A stretch of 64,000 nt of DNA from positions 1-64,000 of the forward strand of contig CANJMI010000004.1 of assembly GCA_947475525.1 (NCBI GenBank), in the 5' to 3' direction. The DNA comes from Polyangiaceae bacterium (GTDB lineage: Bacteria > Myxococcota_A > Polyangia > Polyangiales > Polyangiaceae). Shown here piece after piece: positions 1-7,396 of the stretch. Every line of letters begins with the position of its first letter. Position 1 is the first letter of the stretch. The translations under genes were made by a program, and so were the position numbers. Under the pieces are notes generated by a model. That model saw nothing but the letters and a program-made list of their open reading frames with translations. It searched no databases and had not been told where the DNA came from.

Positions 1-500
1 AATTGCACACGTTTATGGCTGTAACGCTCGATTGTTACATTCCGGCCGGCGTGGTGCTCGTTCAAGGCAAGAACATGAAAGAACCATGGTGCCTTGCCAC
101 TTCACGTACCGACAGCACCGCCGCAGAGCTTGTTAAAATATACGGTCGGCGCTTCACGATCGAGGAGACCTTCCGTGACACCAAGGACATCCACTTTGGA
201 CTCGGGCTCTCGGCAACACACATCGGCGACGCTGCACGGCGCGACCGACTCCTCTTTGTCGCTGCGATAGCACAGGTCATGCTGACCCTCCTTGGCGCGG
301 CCGGAGAGCGTTGTGACCTCGATCGCATGTTGAAGGCCAACACGAGCAAAGAACGCACAATGTCGCTTTATAGTCAGGGGCTCTATTGGTATTCAGCGAT
401 CGCCGCGCTTTTCGAGGATCGTCTCGTCTTGCTCATGACGGCGTACGCCGATGTCCTAAAGAACCATGCGATTTCTTGCGAGCTTTTTGGGATTATTTGA
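1..500 (+). mobile_element. IS4-family transposase, 5'-truncated by window edge
   Basis: The reading frame is open from the left edge to a TGA at 498-500, so only the C-terminal part of a DDE transposase is present. The segment YGRRFTIEETFRDTK carries the IS4-family YREK spacing (Y-2-R-3-E-6-K), whose Glu is the third catalytic acidic residue. The downstream helical region is of ordinary length for the end of such a protein. Base composition here is lower in GC than the rest of the window, consistent with acquired DNA. The upstream catalytic Asp residues and the left inverted repeat lie outside the window, so it cannot be judged whether the element is intact. No matching terminal repeat could be assigned on the right. 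Confidence 0.8.
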
Positions 501-541
501 GGGGATGGGTCAGCCCATTGACATGAAGCAGTAAACGTGCT

Positions 542-562
542 ACGGGTGACCCGTCGTTTTTT
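542..562 (+). terminator. Possible Rho-independent terminator after transposase
   Basis: A short inverted repeat ACGGG-TGA-CCCGT (542-554) is followed by CG and six T residues. It lies 41 bases after the transposase stop codon. The stem is only 5 bp with a 3-base loop, so this is a modest call. It could instead be part of the insertion-sequence end. Confidence 0.4.
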
Positions 563-580
563 GCGCACAATCTGTGCGCA
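562..580. repeat. 8-bp perfect inverted repeat
   Basis: TGCGCACA-ATC-TGTGCGCA is a perfect 8-bp inverted repeat with a 3-base spacer. It sits between the transposase remnant and the start of the next gene at 609. It may be an operator, a second terminator stem or part of an IS end. No second copy was noticed elsewhere in the window. Confidence 0.5.
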
Positions 581-608
581 GAATAAGTTATTAAGTAAAA
601 GACGAACA

Positions 609-1253
609 ATGAAGCTATTTTTGCCGACATACGTGATTAAGTCTTGGCAGGTATCGGAGCAGGGGCCGTTTGACCAACATGGCACTCTGATTCACATCAC
701 CGGCCGAAAGGCTGGCCTGCTCGCATGGTTCATGTCTATCGCAGGCATAGACCCCACGTTTTCCCTTCGAGCTGATGCGCGTGGCGTTTATCACGAGGAA
801 GGCTCGTTATTTGGATATTACCAGAGAATGACCGTGTATCGCCACATTGCGGCGGTCGACAATGCACTGCTTCGCCCTATTCGGGGCGCGATCCTCGTCT
901 TCTCGCTCCTGTGCGTGCTGTTGGGGTTTTTTTTTGGTAAGCTCCTCGGAGAGGCGATGGGCGAGACCCACAAGTCATATTATGGTTCGTACACGGAGCA
1001 GTCGACGGGGGGCACACTGTTTGGGGTCTTGGTTGGAAGTGCGGTCGCTCTTGGGATCGCGATTCTCTACTACAAGTTCAACAAGCGACTCACCATCGGC
1101 TTCTCTGAGTCGAGTGGCGCTTCGCCTGCGGTTGCGTTCAAGCCGAGCCTCATCGAAGGGAATCAGATTAACGAGGCTGCTGCTCTCCGCGTTGCGACCA
1201 TTCTTCGTCAATTGGTGGTTTACGCCAACTCGGCCGGGCCCACCGGAAGGTGA
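609..1253 (+). CDS. Hypothetical two-helix membrane protein
   Basis: Unrecognised protein of 214 residues. The ATG at 609 (MKLFLPTYVIKSW) is preferred to the upstream in-frame TTG at 537, because the first 24 codons of the longer frame are basic and unstructured and run through the palindromes after the transposase. Two strongly hydrophobic segments are seen. One lies near residues 93-113 and contains a Phe run encoded by a run of T. The other is near residues 140-155. A soluble N-terminal region of about 90 residues precedes them. The gene lies directly behind an IS4 remnant and is less GC-rich than its neighbours, so it may have arrived with accessory DNA. No function is assigned. Confidence 0.55.
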   Translation: MKLFLPTYVIKSWQVSEQGPFDQHGTLIHITGRKAGLLAWFMSIAGIDPTFSLRADARGVYHEEGSLFGYYQRMTVYRHIAAVDNALLRPIRGAILVFSLLCVLLGFFFGKLLGEAMGETHKSYYGSYTEQSTGGTLFGVLVGSAVALGIAILYYKFNKRLTIGFSESSGASPAVAFKPSLIEGNQINEAAALRVATILRQLVVYANSAGPTGR

Positions 1254-1780
1254 TTCTGAGCCTGCCTTGGCGCTCTGGCGCTCGGCAAGAGTGACTCACC
1301 GGTGCTCGCGAAGGGTAACCCACGTGGTGGAGCATCTGGACCGCAACGGTCGGAGCAACCGGTACGTTTGGCTCGTGAGTGTTGATCTGCTTGATCGTCG
1401 GGATCACGGCGCTTCCGGTCCTTTCGTCAATCACGAGCACATCCATGCGGCTGAGGCGATTCAGCAGCGCGCGTGAGGAGCGGTCCACGAGCGAGGCATA
1501 CCTCTCGTCGAAGACCTCCTGCGGCTGCAGGAAGATCCGGTGGATGAGCGCACCCGCGGATCGTCCTAACGCTTGGACGCCGCGCACAGCAGCCAAGGCG
1601 AGTACCGCGAGGCCCGGTGAGCTGGGAGCTTCTGCGTCGCCCTCGGTCTTGCCAGCGGCTACACGCAACGACCACGCCGCCCCGACCCCGGCAACGTGAC
1701 TTGGGACGTCCTCACAGTGCGATGCTAGCTTCCGCTCGGCAGGTCGCCCTGACCTGCTTCCCCTGGCCCTTGAACCCAAG
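1254..1780. other. 527-bp gap with no convincing gene
   Basis: This stretch lies between the small membrane protein and glgB. A minus-strand frame crosses it (1168-1872), but it overlaps the 3' end of one neighbour and the 5' end of the other and resembles no family I know. A segment of it containing MDVLVIDERTGSAVIPT looks protein-like, so a degraded gene is possible. No clear promoter, hairpin or RNA gene was recognised. Confidence 0.4.
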
Positions 1781-3742
1781 ATGAGCACTGGCATTCGGCC
1801 GTTGAATTCGCTCTTCGGCGAGGACGATCGGCATCTCTTCCACGAAGGGACGCATCGGCGCGCGTACCGCACGTTCGGGGCTCACCGGGCCGTGCGCGAC
1901 GGGCAAGCCGGCATCGCATTTTCGCTCTGGGCGCCCAACGCCGCGGGCGTTTCCGTGGTGGGTGATTTCAACGACTGGTCACTCGGCGCGCATCCTCTCG
2001 CGTTGTGCTCGGCAGCGGGGATTTGGGAGGGTTTCGTTCCCGGTGCGGCGAACGGACACAAGTACAAGTTTCACATCGTGTCGAAGGAGCTCGGCTATGC
2101 GGTCTTCAAGACCGATCCGTATGGTCGCTACTTCGAGCCCGCACCGGGCACGGCGTCCATCGTGTGGGATCTCGATTACGAGTGGGGGGATCGAGCGTGG
2201 ATGTCGCGGCAAGAGCGGCCCTCGGCGGAGCGCGCCCCGATGTCGATCTACGAGGTGCACCTCGGCTCGTGGATGCGCGTCGCCAAAGAGGCGGCTCGCT
2301 CACTCGGTTATCGCGAGATCGCCAAACCGCTCGCGGATCACGTCAGCCGACTTGGCTTCACGCACGTCGAGCTCCTGCCCGTGATGGAGCATCCGTTCTT
2401 CGGCTCGTGGGGCTATCAAGTGACGGGTTATTTCGCACCGACGAGTCGCTACGGCACGCCGCAGGACTTCATGTACCTCGTCGATTACCTGCACCAACGC
2501 GGCATCGGCGTGATCCTCGATTGGGTCCCCGCCCACTTTCCAAGTGACGCGCACGCGCTCGGCTTCTTCGACGGAACGCATCTCTACGAGCACGCCGATC
2601 CGCGCAAAGGCTTCCACCCTGATTGGAACAGCCTGATCTTCAACTACGATCGCACCGAGGTTCGCTCGTTCCTCTTGTCGAGCGCGATGTTCTGGCTGGA
2701 CGTCTACCATGCGGACGGGTTGCGCGTAGACGGGGTGGCCTCGATGCTCTACCTCGATTACTCGCGCGCCGAAGGCGAGTGGCTCCCCAATGAGCTTGGT
2801 GGTCGCGAAAACCTCGGGGCGATCTCACTCCTGCGTGAGCTGAACGAGGCGACCGCCATCGACCGTCCGGAGGCCCACATGATCGCCGAGGAGTCGACCT
2901 CTTTTCCGATGGTGTCACGCCCTGTGGCGGATGGAGGCCTCGGCTTCGGGATGAAGTGGGACCTCGGGTGGATGCACGACACGCTCACATTTCTTGGACG
3001 CGATCCGATCCATCGCAAGTGGCACATGAGCGAGCTTACGTTCCGGGCGATGTACCAGTTCCGTGAGAACTTCGTCTTGCCGCTCTCACATGATGAGGTC
3101 GTTTACGGCAAGGGCTCGCTCCTCGGCAAGATGGCCGGCGATGATTGGCAGCAGCGCGCGAACTTGCGGTTGCTCTTTGCGTACCAGTTTGCGCTCCCCG
3201 GAAAGAAGCTCCTCTTCATGGGCGGAGAGTTCGGGCAGCGGACGGAGTGGAACCACGATGGCGTGCTCGATTGGGCGCTGATGGAGGACCCGCGGCATCG
3301 AGGGATAGCCGACCTCGTCTCGCGATTGAACGTGGTTTATCGCGAAACTCCCGCGCTTCACCAACTCGATTTTTCCCCCGAAGGCTACGAGTGGATAACC
3401 GGCGATACCGAGCATTGCGTCTACGTTTTCGCACGCTGCGATGCGGCCGGGCGGCGCGTGCTCGTCATCGTGAACCTCACGCCAGTGCCTCGCTACGAGT
3501 GGCTCGTTGGCGTCGACGAACCCGGGTTCTGGCGCGAGCTCGTCAACACGGACGCCGAGGAATACGGAGGCAGTGGTGTCGGCAACTTCGGGGGCAAAGA
3601 CACCTTCGCTTCGCCGCTTCACGGCAGGCTCCACTCCTTGTCGCTGACGTTGCCGCCGCTCGGCGCGCTCTACCTCCATGCGCCCGTGGTACCGCTCGTG
3701 GACCCGAAGTCTACGGCTCGAAAAAAGCCCCGGCGACGCTGA
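1781..3742 (+). CDS. glgB: 1,4-alpha-glucan branching enzyme GlgB
   Basis: Cytoplasmic glycogen-branching enzyme (GH13) that makes alpha-1,6 branches by transferring cut alpha-1,4 chains. The 653-residue product is shorter than E. coli GlgB (728) because the N-terminal N1 domain is reduced. A CBM48 module starts near residue 46 (GIAFSLWAPNAAGVSVVGDF). The barrel carries the expected catalytic residues: Asp317 in LRVDGVASML, the Glu370/Glu371 pair in AEEST, and Asp438 in LSHDEVVYGKGS. The C-terminal beta-domain is complete. The ATG at 1781 has no strong Shine-Dalgarno sequence. No other glg gene is adjacent, and the next gene (speD) is convergent with a gap of only 36 bases. Confidence 0.97.
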   Translation: MSTGIRPLNSLFGEDDRHLFHEGTHRRAYRTFGAHRAVRDGQAGIAFSLWAPNAAGVSVVGDFNDWSLGAHPLALCSAAGIWEGFVPGAANGHKYKFHIVSKELGYAVFKTDPYGRYFEPAPGTASIVWDLDYEWGDRAWMSRQERPSAERAPMSIYEVHLGSWMRVAKEAARSLGYREIAKPLADHVSRLGFTHVELLPVMEHPFFGSWGYQVTGYFAPTSRYGTPQDFMYLVDYLHQRGIGVILDWVPAHFPSDAHALGFFDGTHLYEHADPRKGFHPDWNSLIFNYDRTEVRSFLLSSAMFWLDVYHADGLRVDGVASMLYLDYSRAEGEWLPNELGGRENLGAISLLRELNEATAIDRPEAHMIAEESTSFPMVSRPVADGGLGFGMKWDLGWMHDTLTFLGRDPIHRKWHMSELTFRAMYQFRENFVLPLSHDEVVYGKGSLLGKMAGDDWQQRANLRLLFAYQFALPGKKLLFMGGEFGQRTEWNHDGVLDWALMEDPRHRGIADLVSRLNVVYRETPALHQLDFSPEGYEWITGDTEHCVYVFARCDAAGRRVLVIVNLTPVPRYEWLVGVDEPGFWRELVNTDAEEYGGSGVGNFGGKDTFASPLHGRLHSLSLTLPPLGALYLHAPVVPLVDPKSTARKKPRRR

Positions 3743-3778
3743 GGAAAGAGCGCCCGGTGGCATCTCGCAAAGGCGACG

Positions 3779-4180
3779 TCAGGAGCCGAAAATCACGACG
3801 TCCGAGGGCAACAGCAGCGCGCCTTCGGCCACGTGTTCGGGAAGTCCGCGCACGAGCTCTTGCATGCGGGACGCGGTCGCACCTACTGCGCGCCCGAGCC
3901 ACTCGAAGCCCGGCCGCGGATCGAGCCCGCCGCACGTGAAGATGTCAGCGGCGACATAGCCGTATTCGGGCCACGTGTGGATGGAGAGGTGCGACTCCGC
4001 GATAAGCAGCGTGCCGCTCACGCCTTGTGGAGCGTACCGGTGAAACGCACTCGAGACGACCGTGGCCCCGATCGCCGCCGCGGCCTCGAGCATCCACGCC
4101 TCGACCCGCGCGAGGTCGTCTATGGCTGCGCCCTCGCACCCGAAGAACTCAGCCACGATGTGGCGACCCAGGGTCTTCAT
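3779..4180 (-). CDS. speD: S-adenosylmethionine decarboxylase proenzyme SpeD
   Basis: Pyruvoyl-dependent AdoMet decarboxylase of the short prokaryotic class, supplying decarboxylated AdoMet as aminopropyl donor for spermidine synthesis. The 133-residue proenzyme has the self-cleavage site at Glu62-Ser63 (LIAESHLSIHTWPE), the processing His68 and the catalytic Cys83 in FTCGG. Ser63 becomes the pyruvoyl group. The gene follows livF after only 5 bases, so it looks like the last gene of the liv operon, an unexpected partner. No spermidine synthase gene is in the window. Confidence 0.95.
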   Translation of the reverse strand: MKTLGRHIVAEFFGCEGAAIDDLARVEAWMLEAAAAIGATVVSSAFHRYAPQGVSGTLLIAESHLSIHTWPEYGYVAADIFTCGGLDPRPGFEWLGRAVGATASRMQELVRGLPEHVAEGALLLPSDVVIFGS

Positions 4181-4185
4181 CGGCG

Positions 4186-4896
4186 TTACTCGCCGAGGTA
4201 AGCGCTTTGAACGCGCTCGTTCTTGAGGAGGTTCTCGCCCGTATCCGTCAGGGTAATGCGACCGGTCTCGAGTACGTACCCCCGGTGCGCGAGCTTCAGC
4301 GCCATTCGCGCGTTCTGCTCGACGAGGAGCACCGTTACGCCTTCGCGGTTGAGCTCGCGTATCACCTCGAAGATCCTGTGGACGAACAGCGGCGCGAGGC
4401 CGAGGGACGGTTCGTCGAGGAGGAGCAGCTTCGGCCGTGACGCCATCGCGCGGCCGAGTGCGAGCATCTGTTGCTCACCGCCAGACAGCGTCCCGCCGGC
4501 TTGGTGGCGCCGCTCGCCCAAGATGGGAAAGAGCTCGAAGACGCGGTTGATGTCCTTCTGGATCCCTTCTTTGTCGCTGCGACCAAACGCCCCGAGCTCG
4601 AGATTCTCGAGCACCGTCATGCGTGAAAAAATACGGCGTCCTTCGGGGGAGTGCGCGAGCCCGAGCCCGACCACCTCATGTGCCGGGACGCCGATGAGGT
4701 CTTTGCCGTCGAAGCGAATTCTCCCTGATTTTGCTCGCAAAATGCCCGACGTCGTCATCAGCGTGGTCGTCTTGCCCGCGCCGTTCGCGCCGATAAGCGT
4801 GACGATTTCGCCCGCCTCGACGTGGAGGTCGATGTTGCAGAGCGCTTCGATCGACCCGTAGGAGGCCGATACGTTTTCAAGCTCGAGGAGTGCCAT
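4186..4896 (-). CDS. livF: Branched-chain amino acid ABC transporter ATPase LivF
   Basis: The 236-residue cytoplasmic nucleotide-binding subunit of a LIV/HAAT-type importer, of normal length. Walker A is GANGAGKTT near residue 37, the signature is LSGGEQQMLALGRAM, and Walker B is LLLLDEPSLGLAP, followed by an H-loop with LLVEQNARMAL typical of LivF. Its ATG overlaps the livG stop as ATGA, implying translational coupling. In contrast to livG, there are no insertions. Confidence 0.95.
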   Translation of the reverse strand: MALLELENVSASYGSIEALCNIDLHVEAGEIVTLIGANGAGKTTTLMTTSGILRAKSGRIRFDGKDLIGVPAHEVVGLGLAHSPEGRRIFSRMTVLENLELGAFGRSDKEGIQKDINRVFELFPILGERRHQAGGTLSGGEQQMLALGRAMASRPKLLLLDEPSLGLAPLFVHRIFEVIRELNREGVTVLLVEQNARMALKLAHRGYVLETGRITLTDTGENLLKNERVQSAYLGE

Positions 4897-6284
4897 CAGC
4901 CGAGTTCCTCCTTACCGAGGTACGCTTCGATCACCAGTGGATTCTGGCGCACGTCTTCGGGTGAGCCTTCCGCGATTTTTTTGCCGTACTGCAAGACCGC
5001 GATGCGATCGCTGATGCCCATCACGACGCGCATGTGATGTTCGATCAGCAGCACCGTGACGCCGCGTTCGCGGATCGAGCGGATCAACTGCATGAGCGAC
5101 ACCGTCTCGCCGGGGTTCATGCCCGCCGCGGGTTCGTCGAGCAAGAGCAACTGGGGCTCGGTCGCGAGTGCACGCGCGATCTCGAGGCGGCGCTGATCGC
5201 CGTAAGGCAGGTTCTTCGAGGTGATGTCGCCTTTGCCTTTGAGACCGACGAACTCGAGCAACTCACGACCGCGGATGCGTGCGGCGCGATCGGCTTTGCG
5301 ACCCTTCGGCGTGAAGGCCCCGAGACTCGCGATGCGGACGAGAGAGAATGCGGCAATCCCGAGGCTCAGCGCCAACACGAGGCTTGGAAAAATTCCACTG
5401 CCCGATGAGAAGCGCACGGCCACTCCGCTCGCAAAAAGTCCAGCCGGCACGGCGAGTGGCGCCAACGCGAGGGATCGGTCCAAGGGTCGGTCCGAGGCTC
5501 GGCCCGCGTCCCCCGAACCAATGTGGCGGGTCATGCCGACGAGCACGTTGTCGAGCACGCTCATCTCTTGAAAAAGCCGGATATTTTGGAACGTGCGGGC
5601 GATCCCTTGGGCGGCGATCCATGCCGGCGTCTTTCTCGTTTGGCGTGCAATTGCCGCGCTTCCCGCGATCCCGAGAGCCGTCCCGATGACGAGCAGGAGC
5701 AGGTTCATCCGCGCGAGGGAGGACGCTTCGCTTGCGACCGCGGGCATCGTTGCCAGTGCCTCTTCGCGCAGCGCACGCGCGCCCGATTTTGAGTCGGCGG
5801 CCCCAAGGTTCCGGCCGCTTTGCGTCACGACGGCGTAGCGCCCAAAACGCAGTTGCACCAGTGGCTTGCCCGCGAGGTAAGCGGCGCCGTCCCGCCATGC
5901 TTCCGCGGTTGCAAAGCTCACGCCGCGGCTCGTGTAGTTCTGTTTGATAGACGCGGTCCACAACGTGTCGGCCCCGGCGCCGAACACCATCAGGAGCACG
6001 CCCGAGCAGAGCCCGGTTATGAGCCAGCGCAGTCGGTCGGCGCGGGTCGTCTCGCGCGAGAGGTTCTTTCCCCCGAGGCGGATGGTGCCCGAGGTGACAT
6101 CCGACACGCCGGCTATCGCGTTGAAGAGGGTCGTCTTGCCAGCGCCGTTCGGGCCGATGACGGCGAATATTTCACCCTTTTCGACGCGCAACTCGACGTC
6201 ATTGACCGCGGTGAGACCGCCGAATTTCACCGTGACGTGGTCGACCTCGAGCACTGGCGTTGGCTGCACCTCGACGGCGTTCAT
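4896..6284 (-). CDS. livG: LivG-type ABC ATPase with two inserted membrane hairpins
   Basis: ATPase subunit of the LIV importer, 462 residues where LivG is usually near 255. The ABC core is complete: Walker A GPNGAGKTT (44-52), Q-loop region GIARTFQNIRLF (227-238), signature-equivalent LPYGDQRRLEIARAL (359-373), Walker B LLLLDEPAAGMNP (379-391) and H-loop His416/417. Residues about 80-218 are extra: a hydrophobic helix (87-105), about 87 polar residues, and a second helix (194-212) followed by RQTRK. Residues about 254-335 replace a normally short loop with two more hydrophobic segments (271-290, 299-317) followed by PKGRK. Basic residues flank the cytoplasmic sides, as the positive-inside rule predicts. 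Start and stop codons overlap livM and livF by 4 bases, and the frame is intact, so this is not a frameshift artefact. Confidence 0.9.
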   Translation of the reverse strand: MNAVEVQPTPVLEVDHVTVKFGGLTAVNDVELRVEKGEIFAVIGPNGAGKTTLFNAIAGVSDVTSGTIRLGGKNLSRETTRADRLRWLITGLCSGVLLMVFGAGADTLWTASIKQNYTSRGVSFATAEAWRDGAAYLAGKPLVQLRFGRYAVVTQSGRNLGAADSKSGARALREEALATMPAVASEASSLARMNLLLLVIGTALGIAGSAAIARQTRKTPAWIAAQGIARTFQNIRLFQEMSVLDNVLVGMTRHIGSGDAGRASDRPLDRSLALAPLAVPAGLFASGVAVRFSSGSGIFPSLVLALSLGIAAFSLVRIASLGAFTPKGRKADRAARIRGRELLEFVGLKGKGDITSKNLPYGDQRRLEIARALATEPQLLLLDEPAAGMNPGETVSLMQLIRSIRERGVTVLLIEHHMRVVMGISDRIAVLQYGKKIAEGSPEDVRQNPLVIEAYLGKEELG

Positions 6285-7396
6285 GATTCATCCTCGCGGA
6301 GGTCAGCGGCCACCCGTTCACTCGGCCAGAGGCCTTTGGGGCGAAAGCGCATGATCAGCACGAGAGCCGTCCCGAAGATGAGCCAGCGCCAATTCGAGAA
6401 GGAGTAAAGAACGTTCGATGAGTCGCTCGTGGTTGCCCGCTGCAGGAGTTTCGTCACGAGTGGCGAGAGGACGTTGTCAAAGCCAAGCAACACGGCGGCT
6501 CCAAGGATCGCTCCACGCACGCTGCCGAGCCCGCCGATGATGATGCAGCAGAGCACCATGACGCTGTAGTTGAAATCGTAGGTGTTCGGCTCGGCGGTCG
6601 TCGTCAGGTTGCAGGCGTAGAGTGCGCCCGCGTAGCCGGCGATGGCGGCCCCAGCCGCGAACGCGATGAGCTTGGTGCGGGTGGGGTTTACGCCCATGCA
6701 CGCGGAGGCGAGCTCGTCTTCACGCAGCGCTACAAACGAGCGACCAAGCTTCGAGCGCTCGAGGGTTCGAAACGTGATGTAGAGCGCGACTACGGAGCCT
6801 ACCGCCAGGAAATAGACGGCGAGAAAGCGGACACGTTGCGCGTCGGCGCTGACATCGACTGCGCTCCTTAACCACGCGGGCAACCAGGGCTCGGGGATTG
6901 GATTCAAGCCGCGCGGCCCGTCGGTGATGCCTTCAAGATTGATCAACAAAACGCGCACGACTTCAGCGAAGCCGAGCGTGACGATCGCCAGGTAATCTCC
7001 GCGCAAGCGCAACGTGGGCGCCCCGAGGGCGAGGCCCGCAAAACCCGCCACGAAGGGTGCCGCGGCGAGCGCGCCCCAGAGCTCGAGCTGGAAAGGGTAC
7101 TTCGCGACGGTGAGGATCCCGGTCGTGTAAGCGCCGATCGCGAAGAACGCGGCGATGCCGAGCTGCAGCAGGCCCGCGTACCCGACCTGCAGGTTTAACG
7201 CGAGCGCGAGGACAGCGAAGATCGCGATGCTGACAATTTGCCGGTCGAGGCGAAGTGATTCACCCGTCACAAGCTCGACGGCGAGATCGAGGAATGGAAA
7301 AAATGGGTAGATAACGAGGAGCGCGAGCGCGACCCATGCGAGTCGAACGCGCGAGCCGCGGCCTCCTTCGTTTCGAATAGCCGGGGCGTTCTCCAT
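6281..7396 (-). CDS. livM: Branched-chain amino acid ABC permease LivM
   Basis: Inner-membrane permease of the LIV importer, 371 residues with about nine to ten hydrophobic helices. Family landmarks include LALNLQVGYAGLLQLG, GDYLAIVTLGFAEVVRV, a cytoplasmic loop with SKLGRSFVALREDELAS (the EAA-like coupling loop), and the C-terminal FRPKGLWPS. The ATG at 7396 overlaps the livKH stop by ATGA. The longer frame running upstream of it is the antisense-like shadow of the preceding gene and is not used. Gene order livKH-livM-livG-livF matches the usual LIV operon. Confidence 0.94.
   Translation of the reverse strand: MENAPAIRNEGGRGSRVRLAWVALALLVIYPFFPFLDLAVELVTGESLRLDRQIVSIAIFAVLALALNLQVGYAGLLQLGIAAFFAIGAYTTGILTVAKYPFQLELWGALAAAPFVAGFAGLALGAPTLRLRGDYLAIVTLGFAEVVRVLLINLEGITDGPRGLNPIPEPWLPAWLRSAVDVSADAQRVRFLAVYFLAVGSVVALYITFRTLERSKLGRSFVALREDELASACMGVNPTRTKLIAFAAGAAIAGYAGALYACNLTTTAEPNTYDFNYSVMVLCCIIIGGLGSVRGAILGAAVLLGFDNVLSPLVTKLLQRATTSDSSNVLYSFSNWRWLIFGTALVLIMRFRPKGLWPSERVAADLREDES

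Noticed and set aside
1168-1872. Minus-strand frame in the gap before glgB
   Set aside because: It overlaps two better genes at both ends and matches no family; only a short segment looks protein-like, so it was described as a gap.
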